DNA of 64,000 bases, taken from the NCBI GenBank assembly GCA_964440935.1, contig CAYTTY010000014.1, forward strand, positions 24,445 through 88,444, read 5' to 3'. This document shows, one piece after another, positions 7,834 to 16,279 of the stretch. Positions within the stretch are counted from its first letter, which is position 1. The number at the start of each line of letters is the position of its first letter. Below the pieces are notes generated by a model. That model saw nothing but the letters and a program-made list of their open reading frames with translations. It was not told where the DNA came from and ran no database searches. This stretch comes from WJJR01 sp964440935 (GTDB lineage: Bacteria > Zixibacteria > MSB-5A5 > WJJR01). The position numbers were made by a program, and so were the translations under genes.

Positions 7834-8858
7834 GCGAACGCGATCCGACAGTCGCCGAGATCGGCGAGTTTGGTTTGATCGATCGCATTCGGATGATTTG
7901 CGGGACCGAGACGTCGCCGGACATGCTGTTAGGCATCGGCGATGACACGGCGGTCATACGGCTCGACGACCATCGCGCCATGGTTGCCACCTGCGATATT
8001 CAAGTCGAAGATGTTCATTTTCAATGGGAGACCATCACGCCGTATCAACTCGGCCGCCGCAGCATGGCGGTCAATCTGAGTGATATTGCGTCAATGGGGG
8101 CGGCGCCGTCGTATGCGTTGACATCGTTGGCGATGCCATCATCGCTGCCCGCCGCGCACTTCGATAAGATGTTTGCCGGCATGAACGATGAAGTGCGCGA
8201 GGTTGGGGCATATCTGGTCGGCGGCAATCTGGCGCGTTCGAGCGAACGGTTGGTCGTCGATGTGTTCATGTGGGGGATTGTCGATCCGGCGCAGATGCTG
8301 ACCCGGTCCGGTGCGCAGGTCGGCGATATGGTGTATGTGACCGGAGCGCTGGGGTCGTCGACAGCCGGGCTCGATGTGCTGTTGCGGTATGGGCCGTCGT
8401 GTGCGGATGAGTATGCCGAAGTGGTGCGTGCGCATCTGGAGCCCCGCGCACGCGTGCGTGAAGGACAAACCATTGCCGGGTCAGGCCTGGCCACGTCGAT
8501 GATTGATGTCAGCGACGGGTTGGCGGCTGATATCGGCCACATTTGCGACAGCAGTCAGGTCGGTGTGGAAATCGACGAGGCACAAATCCCGTTTGACGCG
8601 GTGTTGTTCAAGATTGCACGCAACGCCGAGCGTGATCTGCGGGAATATACCCTTTATGGCGGCGAGGACTACGAACTGCTGTTTACCGTTCGTAGCACAG
8701 ATGCAGAAGCGATGGAGCGCCTGGCGCAGGAGACGGGTTTTGCGTTGCGGCAAATCGGGCGTGTCGTCGCGGCGAGTGATGGACGCACACTGATTGACCC
8801 GCAGGGAACACGTCATGCGCTTGATCCAAAAGGATGGGATCATTTTCGAGTGGTGTGA
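7830..8858 (+). CDS. thiL: Thiamin-monophosphate kinase
   Basis: ThiL phosphorylates thiamin phosphate to thiamin pyrophosphate, the ligand of the riboswitch at the operon head. The 342-residue protein begins with the usual GEFGLIDRI block and has the metal and ATP residues in GIGDDTAVI, the substrate region VEDVHF, SDIASMGA, and IDVSDGLAADIG near residue 227. It is of normal length. GTG at 7830 overlaps the thiE stop (GTGA). It is the last gene before a repeat-filled gap and thiD. Confidence 0.96.
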   Translation: MSERDPTVAEIGEFGLIDRIRMICGTETSPDMLLGIGDDTAVIRLDDHRAMVATCDIQVEDVHFQWETITPYQLGRRSMAVNLSDIASMGAAPSYALTSLAMPSSLPAAHFDKMFAGMNDEVREVGAYLVGGNLARSSERLVVDVFMWGIVDPAQMLTRSGAQVGDMVYVTGALGSSTAGLDVLLRYGPSCADEYAEVVRAHLEPRARVREGQTIAGSGLATSMIDVSDGLAADIGHICDSSQVGVEIDEAQIPFDAVLFKIARNAERDLREYTLYGGEDYELLFTVRSTDAEAMERLAQETGFALRQIGRVVAASDGRTLIDPQGTRHALDPKGWDHFRVV

Positions 8859-8909
8859 GGAAATCGTAATATTCCCACGCACAACGCATGTGGGTGGCCC
8901 GGACCTTGG

Positions 8910-9076
8910 GGTGTGTTGAAAATGGTGATTCAATGCTGAGCACATGCAGTAGGGGCGTATTGAATACGCCCTCTGTGCGTAATCGGTATGGGAACGGGGC
9001 GTACTCAGTACGCCCCTACAGATGATCGTTTTCTCGATGCGTGATGTGATCAGTTCCTGGACTTGTTCAACACACC
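8910..9076. mobile_element. MITE-like element, family 2 (TGTTGAA ends)
   Basis: The terminal inverted repeats GGTGTGTTGAA (8910-8920) and TTCAACACACC (9066-9076) enclose two GGCGTATT-GAATACGCC-type palindromes. It sits in the loop of a palindrome, CCCGGACCTT on the left and AAGGTCCGGG on the right. There is no coding capacity. Confidence 0.7.
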
Positions 9077-9143
9077 TTAAGGTCCGGGGCACCCGACACC
9101 CGAAATGGCAATGACACGAGTTTGACGCAACAAAGGATGGATC

Positions 9144-9971
9144 ATGAATAGAGCACTCACGATTGCCGGGTCGGATTGCAGCGGGGGCGCCGGCATTCAG
9201 GCGGATTTGAAAACATTTATGGCGTTCGGCGTGTATGGCATGTCGGCGATTACATCGGTGGTGGCAGAAAACACGGTCGGTGTGCAACAAGTGCATGATC
9301 TGCCGGTTGATCTGATTGTCGAACAGATCAAGAGTTGTGTATCCGATATCGGTACCGATGCCGTGAAGATCGGCATGCTGTCGAATCCGGCGATTGTCGA
9401 GGCGGTGGCGGCGGCGATTGACGAGCACCAACTGCCGAATGTCGTGGTCGATCCGGTGATGGTTGCCAAGAGCGGCGATGCATTACTGAACGAAGAAGCG
9501 CGCACGACAATCACAGAGAAGCTGCTGCCGAAGGCGTTTGTCATCACGCCCAACAAGCACGAAGCGGAAACGCTGCTGGACCGCAAGCTGTGGACATTGG
9601 AAGACATGAAGATCGCGGCGAAGGAGTTGGCCGAGTTGGGTTGCCAATGGGTGGTGGTGAAGGGCGGACACATGACCGACGAATCACAGGCGATCGACGT
9701 CGTGTACGACGGCCAGTTCGTGCACACGCTGCCGGCGCCGTTTATCGATACCCAAAACACGCACGGTACCGGCTGCACGTTTTCCTCGGCGATCGCGGCG
9801 TCGCTGGCCAAAGGTGTTCCTCCGTTGGAAGCGATCGGACAGGCAAAGGGGTACATCACCCGCGCCATCAAGGAAAGCGTCTCCCTGGGCAAGGGCCACG
9901 GCCCGACGAATCATCTGACCGGTGTGGAGAGTGAGTGGTTTGTCGTGCCGCAGGATGTGCGGAAAGGGTGA
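9144..9971 (+). CDS. thiD: Hydroxymethylpyrimidine/phosphomethylpyrimidine kinase
   Basis: ThiD makes HMP phosphate and then HMP pyrophosphate for ThiE. The 275-residue ribokinase-family protein has the N-terminal TIAGSDCSGGAGIQADLKTF, the conserved VVDPVMVAKSG, TPNKHEAE, VVKGGH and the catalytic anion hole NTHGTGCTFSSAI with its Asp/Gly-rich loop. ATG at 9144 has AAAGGA upstream. It lies 285 bases after thiL, separated by a mobile element, so it may have its own promoter; whether the TPP switch still controls it cannot be told. Confidence 0.95.
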   Translation: MNRALTIAGSDCSGGAGIQADLKTFMAFGVYGMSAITSVVAENTVGVQQVHDLPVDLIVEQIKSCVSDIGTDAVKIGMLSNPAIVEAVAAAIDEHQLPNVVVDPVMVAKSGDALLNEEARTTITEKLLPKAFVITPNKHEAETLLDRKLWTLEDMKIAAKELAELGCQWVVVKGGHMTDESQAIDVVYDGQFVHTLPAPFIDTQNTHGTGCTFSSAIAASLAKGVPPLEAIGQAKGYITRAIKESVSLGKGHGPTNHLTGVESEWFVVPQDVRKG

Positions 9972-9982
9972 TCGGTCGCTCT

Positions 9983-10118
9983 TGGGTTGCACTGTAGGGG
10001 TGTATTGCATACGCCCCCTGTGCGTCACCGCAACCGAGAGAGGGCGTACTCAGAGCGCCGTTTGGAGGTAGTCTTGTCGATTTACAAGATGATGGTGTCT
10101 CAGATTTTTTCAACACAC
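9983..10118. repeat. Family-2 MITE-like copy, degenerate
   Basis: The right end TTTTTTCAACACAC (10105-10118) and an inner TAGGGGTGTATTGCATACGCC palindrome match the element at 8910-9076; the left end is blurred. Confidence 0.5.
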
Positions 10119-10142
10119 TCTCCAGCCAGGTGATAGCGACTC

Positions 10143-10754
10143 TCAACACCCACCAAACCGTTTCGACGGTTTACCACTCACTCGATCCGCCACACCAATA
10201 TCAATCAACCGTTTCAACAGCACCGCCCCGCCGCACTGTTCCGACACCGCCACCTCCGAGAAGCGCCCATCGACAATGTATTTTCCACACGTGTAATGAT
10301 TCGAGAAACTCCACAGGTACGGCGACAACACCTCGGGATGATGCACCCGATACCCGAAGCCATTGTACATCTCCAATCGGTACAACGTCCCCGGCACCAA
10401 CCAGTCGGTCCACTCGTACAGTCGCGCATACACCAACGCATCGAACGCGCTGTGCTCCCACACAAACGGTGGGCGAAACTCTTCCGGACGGCCCGCCGGG
10501 TGATTCTGTGTCCGATTAGTCAATGGGTCGCCGTTGTGCAGGTGACGATCGAATCGCAGCGACGCTTCCAGGCTGTGGATGATCCCGGTTACATACCACG
10601 GCACACCCAATGGTTTCGACACGAGTTCATACCGCTTACGATTGCGTACAATCGCTGCCGCCACACACGCTACGTCATCCAGACGCTCCACGCGAATCAC
10701 GCACGTCTCAAACAACCGCGCGTATTCATGCCGCAACGCTTTGGTCAATCGCAT
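10143..10754 (-). CDS. Lysozyme-family peptidoglycan hydrolase-like protein
   Basis: The 203-residue product resembles a group of lysozyme-like proteins known from cyanobacteria and phages: VPWYVTGIIHSLEASLRFD contains a Glu placed like the catalytic Glu of lysozyme folds, followed by HLHNGDPLTNRT, AFDALVYAR, LYRLEMYNGFGYR, PYLWSFSNHY and GGAVLLKRLID. No signal peptide is visible. The frame is open to 10814, but those first 20 codons are read out of a repeat palindrome (10774-10803) that recurs elsewhere, so the Met at 10754 is preferred. It is a single gene, convergent with thiD. The fold assignment is good; its natural substrate and how it would reach the wall are unknown. Confidence 0.7.
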   Translation of the reverse strand: MRLTKALRHEYARLFETCVIRVERLDDVACVAAAIVRNRKRYELVSKPLGVPWYVTGIIHSLEASLRFDRHLHNGDPLTNRTQNHPAGRPEEFRPPFVWEHSAFDALVYARLYEWTDWLVPGTLYRLEMYNGFGYRVHHPEVLSPYLWSFSNHYTCGKYIVDGRFSEVAVSEQCGGAVLLKRLIDIGVADRVSGKPSKRFGGC

Positions 10755-10773
10755 GTCGAGGAATCGAATTCGT

Positions 10774-10967
10774 GGCCCTGATGGGGCTTTATCCATCAGG
10801 GCCTGCATAACCACGTTGGAGTTGTTGAGATTGCTCGGTGTTGTACCACCCGATGGAAAGAGCGTACCTGAACACAGAGTCCGCTTCAGCGGACTTCCCG
10901 CAGTTTAACACCTGGCTTCAGCCAGGTGCCGAAGACACCATTATCCCCAAAACCGTTTCAACGGTTT
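10774..10967. repeat. REP-like hairpin cassette
   Basis: Four palindromes: GGCCCTGATGG/CCATCAGGGCC (10774-10803), GTCCGCTTCAGCGGAC (10879-10894), CACCTGGCTTCAGCCAGGTG (10909-10928) and AAACCGTTTCAACGGTTT (around 10950-10967). The module types match the cassettes at 838-945 and 31.24-31.48 kb. Confidence 0.7.
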
Positions 10968-11006
10968 CCCACTACTCACGCCGAGCTGGGGCTCGACGGT
11001 CTAATA

Positions 11007-11888
11007 CTAACCCAACACGGTCTTCGCCATCTCCCATCCCGCCGCCGTTGATCGCTTAATCGAATGTGACGAGAAATCCAGCGTGTCGCCCAATGGCTCT
11101 GCCGGTTCAATGACATGACACCGATAATACCGATACGGCCGCCCATCACGTTTCCGCAGAATCACTCCCACTTGTTCCGCCTGTCCAACCAGATTGTTGA
11201 TCCGCAAGAACTCGCGCAGATCGGTCACGAAGATTTCATTAAGGGCAATGTCGAGCAGCGCACGACGAGCGATGTCAATAATGTTGCGTGGCGGCTCATC
11301 GAGCGGCGATGGTTGTCGTGGACTGCAGTTGATGATTACGACGTCATCGGGATTGAAATCCAAGACATCAGCCAGCGGACTGATATTCCGTAAACCGCCG
11401 TCAACCATCTGTGGCCATTCGGGCGACACATCGAGCGGCGGCCACACAATCGGCATTGTGGCCGACGCGATCACCGCGCGAATGAAGTCCGGATGTTCAG
11501 GGCTGAAAACCGCATATTCACCTGTCAACAACGACACAGCACCAACCCGAACATTGGCGGAGTACACCGCCTCATACAGCTCATCGTGCACCAGACGCCG
11601 CAGCGGGGTGTTGTCATACACACCGCGCCGATGGCCCAAGAGCAGCTTCAGGGCGGTCCAGACATTCCATTTGCCGGTGTATACCTGATCGTTGGTGATC
11701 TGTTGCCAGATGTCATGCAGGCGCTGGTGCCGTCCGGCGCCGATCATCGCAGCATTCAACGCACCGACTGACACACCGGCGATGACATCCCAACGGTGTC
11801 CGCAGGCGTCGCGCGCATACTGTTCGGCACCAACTTGAAACGCGCCCTTGGCGCCCCCGCCTGAAAGGACCAATGCAGTTCCGGGCAT
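11007..11888 (-). CDS. Patatin-like phospholipase
   Basis: This 293-residue patatin-family acyl hydrolase has the oxyanion-hole motif SGGGAKGAF right at the N terminus (residues 9-17), nucleophile Ser in GVSVG (about residue 39-43) and the Asp of the catalytic dyad in DGGLRNISPL (about residue 162). GGAGG stands just before the ATG. There is no signal peptide, so it is cytoplasmic or peripheral. Such proteins cleave phospholipids or other acyl esters; the substrate is unknown. A single gene, downstream of nothing obvious. Confidence 0.9.
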   Translation of the reverse strand: MPGTALVLSGGGAKGAFQVGAEQYARDACGHRWDVIAGVSVGALNAAMIGAGRHQRLHDIWQQITNDQVYTGKWNVWTALKLLLGHRRGVYDNTPLRRLVHDELYEAVYSANVRVGAVSLLTGEYAVFSPEHPDFIRAVIASATMPIVWPPLDVSPEWPQMVDGGLRNISPLADVLDFNPDDVVIINCSPRQPSPLDEPPRNIIDIARRALLDIALNEIFVTDLREFLRINNLVGQAEQVGVILRKRDGRPYRYYRCHVIEPAEPLGDTLDFSSHSIKRSTAAGWEMAKTVLG

Positions 11889-12032
11889 GATGGATATCCT
11901 CCATCATGCCCGGTGGTGAGCGTTTCACCCCCTTCTATGGGTTGAGGCGATTGGTTGATAGAAGGTTTGCGCTCCACAGGCCACTTGTGGTGAGCGGAGT
12001 CGAACTCTCAGGCCCGTAAAACTCTCACACTT

Positions 12033-12212
12033 TAGAGTGATTGTCAGAATTATTTTCCGTTTGGATTTCTATACTCTGTCATCCCCGTCGGCCGTGGCGG
12101 ACCGAGACAGTGTCGTAATTGCTTGTTTACGAAGACAATGGATTCCCGCTTTCGCGGGAATGACAGCGAATGTTACCTTGGCAATCGGAAATCTATTCTG
12201 ACAACCGCTCTA
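12033..12212. mobile_element. MITE-like element, family 1 (copy A), with nested TGTCAT element
   Basis: Left end TAGAGTGATTGTCAGAA (from 12033) and right end TTCTGACAACCGCTCTA (to 12212) are inverted copies. An 89-base palindromic element bounded by TGTCATCCCCG and CGGGAATGACA (12077-12165) lies inside. The right end supplies the stop codon of the neighbouring truncated gene. The 11889-12032 flank shows no gene. Confidence 0.75.
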
Positions 12213-12543
12213 AACGAGGAAGTGACAGGTTGTTATCGATCGGCATGGGCAACGCCAGCGCCTGAATATCATTGGAGAATCCGGGATCAGAGGAGAACGC
12301 ATGACGCAGTGAACGGGAGTTGTGTGTGTACGACATGTGCATGCCGTTAAACGCCCACAGTCCGACTGTCCCCGGGCTGTACAACGCCGGCATCGAGGAG
12401 GTCGATGCCCCACCGGCGTGTCCCATTCCCCATACGCGTGCGGTGGGGGATGTTTCGGTCATCCATTGAGTGACGGACTGGGCGAAAGAGGACTTTGCCA
12501 GGAAGAGCAGGAGCAACCCTGCGAGAATGGCCGTCTTGCGCAT
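12193..12543 (-). pseudogene. PorV-like paralogue truncated by a MITE
   Basis: The 116 residues correspond to the N-terminal third of the following three paralogues: signal peptide, then SPTARVWGMGHAG, SPGTVGLWAFNGMHMSYTHN and NDIQALALPMP. The paralogues are 365-390 residues long. The last eight codons and the stop are read from the inverted end of the element at 12033-12212, so the gene has lost its C-terminal two thirds. The sequence just before its ATG (CTCCAATCCGCTGCCGAATT, 12549-12568 region) also stands before the next paralogue, showing tandem duplication. No matching C-terminal part is visible beyond the element. Confidence 0.8.
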
Positions 12544-12608
12544 GCAATCTCCAATCCGCTGCCGAATTAAAAGTAGGTACCACGCGAAATCGGCTCAAGC
12601 AGAGCCAG

Positions 12609-13712
12609 TTATGGTTCATTGCTCCACAGACGCTGGATATTGCTCAACCCCACCGTCCACTCCTTCACCGACCACCCACCTAAACCATTCGGTGCGGTGT
12701 CGGGATGGCGAAACTGGGCCGTCTCGTACCGCAGATCGATGTGGTTCAAAACGGTCGTTAGAAAACTGGATGTGTGAATATCGAGCACCTGCCGCACCCA
12801 TCTCTGGAAATTCCCGGCATCGATGGCGAACCCCGACGTTCCCCAATCTCCGGCCGGCTCGCAATAGTACGCATAATCTTCCTGACGGTCACCCCAACGG
12901 TAAGCGAAAGAGCCTGCCAGCAGCACTTCCCAACCGACGCGACGATGTTTGGCTACACTGCATCCATACCGCGATATGCCCTCGTAATTATCAACAACAT
13001 GCTCAACACTCAGCGCAGGCAGGGATTGCCAAAACACATCCACACGATACGACCAACCGGTGGCTTCTGATTCAATGTAGTGAAATGCCCCATACGTCAC
13101 ACTCGGCGACGCCACAATTCCAAATAGACTCGGCGGTTCATCGACAATTTCGTAGCGCTCCAGCATATGCATGAGCCGGGCGCGAATCGCTGCGCCTCCA
13201 TTAGAGCGCGCAAACCTGAGACCAGAATCGAAATACCGTCCGTTATCACTCTCGGTATATCCAGCCCCCAGTTCCAACCCAATGTCCAAACCGATGCCGA
13301 TCGTCCAATCCGAGTACTCATCGCCGACCAACGAGCCCTGACGATTCACAAATCCAACTGCGAAGAGCGGCATCACGCGCCTTAACTCTTCGGGCAGATG
13401 CAGTGACACAGCCTGAATGTCGTTGTGGTAACCATGCGTCTCATCTGCCCCGTCCCGGAGAGACTCCCAATTGTGTGTTTGGCTGATTCCGACCGTGTTG
13501 AACGCCCAGATGCCCACCGCGCCGCCATTGTGTAATGGCGGCAGCGATGATATGGTCGACGCCGTCCCCGAATGGCCCATTGCCCAAAAACGTGCGGTCG
13601 GTGACAGTCCGCCCATCCAGGTTATGGGGACGGGGACATTATCGGCAAAAACAGTCGAGGGGGTGGCGGCGCAGAGTAGTGCGACCCCGGCGAGAATTCT
13701 GACGATGCGCAT
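12609..13712 (-). CDS. PorV/PorQ-like secreted or outer-membrane paralogue 2
   Basis: This 367-residue protein has a signal peptide (cleavage near VFADN) and the family opening SPTARFWAMGHSGTAST ... GGAVGIWAFN. This layout recalls PorV/PorQ-type barrels (UPF0164), which start with 'AR..GMGGA' and 'NPA.L' motifs; the likeness is weak and the family is otherwise unknown to me. Later segments alternate in strand pattern, and the C terminus ends in a strand (VKEWTVGLSNIQ) shared with the next two genes (VREWRLGLTGV, VREWSFEISGL). GGAG precedes the ATG. Second of four tandem paralogues on the minus strand; role unknown, probably envelope. Confidence 0.7.
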   Translation of the reverse strand: MRIVRILAGVALLCAATPSTVFADNVPVPITWMGGLSPTARFWAMGHSGTASTISSLPPLHNGGAVGIWAFNTVGISQTHNWESLRDGADETHGYHNDIQAVSLHLPEELRRVMPLFAVGFVNRQGSLVGDEYSDWTIGIGLDIGLELGAGYTESDNGRYFDSGLRFARSNGGAAIRARLMHMLERYEIVDEPPSLFGIVASPSVTYGAFHYIESEATGWSYRVDVFWQSLPALSVEHVVDNYEGISRYGCSVAKHRRVGWEVLLAGSFAYRWGDRQEDYAYYCEPAGDWGTSGFAIDAGNFQRWVRQVLDIHTSSFLTTVLNHIDLRYETAQFRHPDTAPNGLGGWSVKEWTVGLSNIQRLWSNEP

Positions 13713-13790
13713 GCAGTCTCCAATCCGCTGCCGAATTGAATATACTGCTTATACACCGCCCTGCGGAGTGGGACGTGATGATTTTTCAAA

Positions 13791-14957
13791 TCAGAACCGC
13801 GTCACTCCGGTTAACCCCAGACGCCACTCCCGCACCGAAACCTGCCCCAAACCGGGCGGCGCGATGTCGGGATTCTGAAACGATGCTGTTTCATACCGTG
13901 CATCGAGACGGTTCAAAATCCATGTCAGCGCATCCGATGTTTTAAAGCCGAGCAGATGCCGCGCCCAACGCTGGGCATTGCCGATGTCGACCGCGTAGCC
14001 TTGAGTCGACCAGTCGGGCGTGATAACAGTGTTCCTGTCACTGTCAAAGAATGTGCCATACGGTGGCCGCGTCCGTCCATTCCCCAGCCGCATGGCCACA
14101 ACACCCAACAGATCGACCTCCCAGCCTTCGCCTCGCTGCGAACCATCGCGATCCCGCGCATACTCCACAGTGAGCAATTGAAGATCACGGTATGTGGAGA
14201 CAAAACCAAAGGAGTACCCGTCTTTGTCTCGGTGGTGCTTCGTACTGCTTCCGTAGGCGGCGGTTATGTCGAACTCGATATCACCAAACGTCGGCATGCG
14301 ATCAATGAATCCCCACTCGTGGAGTGTGTGCAGCGTCCGCATTCGCACGAGGTAGCCCATCGTAGCAATCCGATCAGTCGATGGATACTCTCGCACAATG
14401 AAATCGTCATCCGATTTGTCGTACTCGTAGCGCGTATCAACATCATCGACAGTGAAGCCGAGACCAAAATCAATACCAACATTAAGCCCCAATCCGGCGC
14501 CATAAGTGTCGATCGACCGCGTACGCGTGACCAAATAGCGGTCGTCGAATATGTCGATTTCCGCACTGGGTCCGACCCGGTACCGCCCGGAACTGTACAA
14601 AAACCCCATAGAGAGCCGTGGGGGACGATCCATGTTCGTCGGCAAATAGCTGGCACTGACTCCGTAGACGGAGTTTTCCAGATCGTAGCTGACACCTCCG
14701 CCGGGTCCGCCCCGTTCCCAATTGTGCATCGAATACGCCGTCCCCGACATCGCCCAGGTGCCGATGCTGCCGGGATTGCGCAGCGATGGTACACGATCGT
14801 CTGTAGCAATCGACGTAAAGCCCATCCCGAACGAGCGCGCCGTCGGGTTACCGTCGATCCACACACTGGGAATGGTGAGGCGAAGGTCCTGTGCGACGGC
14901 TTGGCTTGCACTCAGTGCCACCACGGCCGCCAGTATGATACCCGCTCTCCAGTTCAT
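13791..14957 (-). CDS. PorV/PorQ-like secreted or outer-membrane paralogue 3
   Basis: This 388-residue family member has signal peptide MNWRAGIILAAVVALSASQA and then NPTARSFGMGFTSIATDDRVP and NPGSIGTWAMS, the version closest to PorV-type barrels (the DD before the NP block is typical). Strand-like stretches follow (YGAGLGLNVGIDFGLGFTV) and the shared C-terminal strand VREWRLGLTGV. The ATG at 14957 begins the signal peptide and has a GGGGG-rich ribosome site; the frame runs open far upstream without meaning. It lies between paralogues 2 and 4 with 67-78 base gaps. Confidence 0.7.
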   Translation of the reverse strand: MNWRAGIILAAVVALSASQAVAQDLRLTIPSVWIDGNPTARSFGMGFTSIATDDRVPSLRNPGSIGTWAMSGTAYSMHNWERGGPGGGVSYDLENSVYGVSASYLPTNMDRPPRLSMGFLYSSGRYRVGPSAEIDIFDDRYLVTRTRSIDTYGAGLGLNVGIDFGLGFTVDDVDTRYEYDKSDDDFIVREYPSTDRIATMGYLVRMRTLHTLHEWGFIDRMPTFGDIEFDITAAYGSSTKHHRDKDGYSFGFVSTYRDLQLLTVEYARDRDGSQRGEGWEVDLLGVVAMRLGNGRTRPPYGTFFDSDRNTVITPDWSTQGYAVDIGNAQRWARHLLGFKTSDALTWILNRLDARYETASFQNPDIAPPGLGQVSVREWRLGLTGVTRF

Positions 14958-15024
14958 ACCACACCCCCGCGACTTGTCCTGCTTTACTGAGAATACAATT
15001 GCGGGGGATGTGTATTCCCTAGAA

Positions 15025-16173
15025 TCACCGTGAGATGTTATCCCACAACTCACGCAGGCCCGAAATCTCGAACGACCATTCACGGACACCGAGTTGATTG
15101 AAGTACCAGCGTATCCCCTCGGGAGGATCAACGGGATTCCGAAAGTCCGCCCATTCGTAGCGGACGTGAACATTCCGGAGCATCCAACCGAGTACCGATG
15201 ATTCGCCCGGCCCAATCCAGTGATGCAGCCATTGCTGAAGCCCTGAGGTGTAAATGGCATGCCCTTCAGTCGCCCAATCGGGTATTGGATACACTTGCTC
15301 AAAACTGAAATACTCTGTGAACGGCCACAGCCGCTTCCCTCTGCGGAACGCATATGTCCCCAGTACACACACCTCCCAGCCACGGCTTTCGTTGTCGGCT
15401 GTCGGGTTGATGATGTGCTCCGCCGACAGCACGGGGAGTGACTCCATGGTCATGTTAAATCCGTATGCGTAGCCGGTCTGCTCACCCTTGCTCAGGTGGT
15501 CGCTGGCATACGACATTATTGGATCGACTTCCCAAGCCCCAAAGTCCAGTGGACGCGGATCGAGCTTGAGCAGATCCATGATGTGTTGAACGCTCAACCG
15601 CACGCTATATGCAGCGTACCAATCGCGCACAGACTGACGATAACCATCCTCCGTCGGCTCGTCCAAATAGTTGAGACGCAACCCGAGACCGATCTCAGCA
15701 CCCAGTTGGGCACCGAGCGCAATCACCCAGTCTGAGCCTTCGGTGTCCCATGTCCAACCGTGAACCTCGCCGGGATAGAAGACGGTGCTGCTCTGTCCGC
15801 GTCGACGCAAAAGGCCAAGTGCCGCGGGGACAGGACTCCCGATACCAAGGTCGGCAGCGCTAACACCGACGGCAAACATCGTATTCGAAATCTGATATCG
15901 TATCTCATCACGATACCGATCTGACTGATCATCCCAGGCGTGCATTCGATAGATGTTCGAGTTCAACGCCCACAGTCCGACGCTTCCCGGGCCGAGCGGA
16001 CTGGGAACGTCATGGATCGACGCCACATCGCTGAACGCCATACCAAAAGAACGTGCTGTCGGCGATGACTCTCGCATCCAAAGCAGTGGATTGGCTTCAT
16101 ACGGTCCTATCGCATTCGCCGGCGCGGCCAGACCAATGACTACGAGCAAGAGAATGCCGATCGATGTCCGCAT
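15025..16173 (-). CDS. PorV/PorQ-like secreted or outer-membrane paralogue 4
   Basis: This 382-residue family member has signal peptide residues 1-20 (MRTSIGILLLVVIGLAAPANA start), SPTARSFGMAFSDVASIHD and GPGSVGLWALN, strand-like LGAQLGAEIGLGLRLNY, and the shared C-terminal VREWSFEISGLREL. GGGAGG stands five bases before the ATG at 16173, which settles the start against the longer open frame. First gene of the four-paralogue row in transcription order, divergent from the fatty-acid transporter; the 106-base gap between them should hold both promoters. Confidence 0.72.
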   Translation of the reverse strand: MRTSIGILLLVVIGLAAPANAIGPYEANPLLWMRESSPTARSFGMAFSDVASIHDVPSPLGPGSVGLWALNSNIYRMHAWDDQSDRYRDEIRYQISNTMFAVGVSAADLGIGSPVPAALGLLRRRGQSSTVFYPGEVHGWTWDTEGSDWVIALGAQLGAEIGLGLRLNYLDEPTEDGYRQSVRDWYAAYSVRLSVQHIMDLLKLDPRPLDFGAWEVDPIMSYASDHLSKGEQTGYAYGFNMTMESLPVLSAEHIINPTADNESRGWEVCVLGTYAFRRGKRLWPFTEYFSFEQVYPIPDWATEGHAIYTSGLQQWLHHWIGPGESSVLGWMLRNVHVRYEWADFRNPVDPPEGIRWYFNQLGVREWSFEISGLRELWDNISR

Positions 16174-16279
16174 GCCACCTCCCAGAATATTAAATGATTC
16201 ATCCCAATTACCGCTCAGATGCCTCGCTATTCCCCCACATTCCCATTGCACAATTGAAATCAATACTAATCTTATCCTT

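Noticed and set aside
11975..12012. tRNA-like TpsiC-looking sequence (GGAGTCGAACTC)
   Set aside because: No acceptor stem, anticodon arm or CCA-compatible fold could be built around it.
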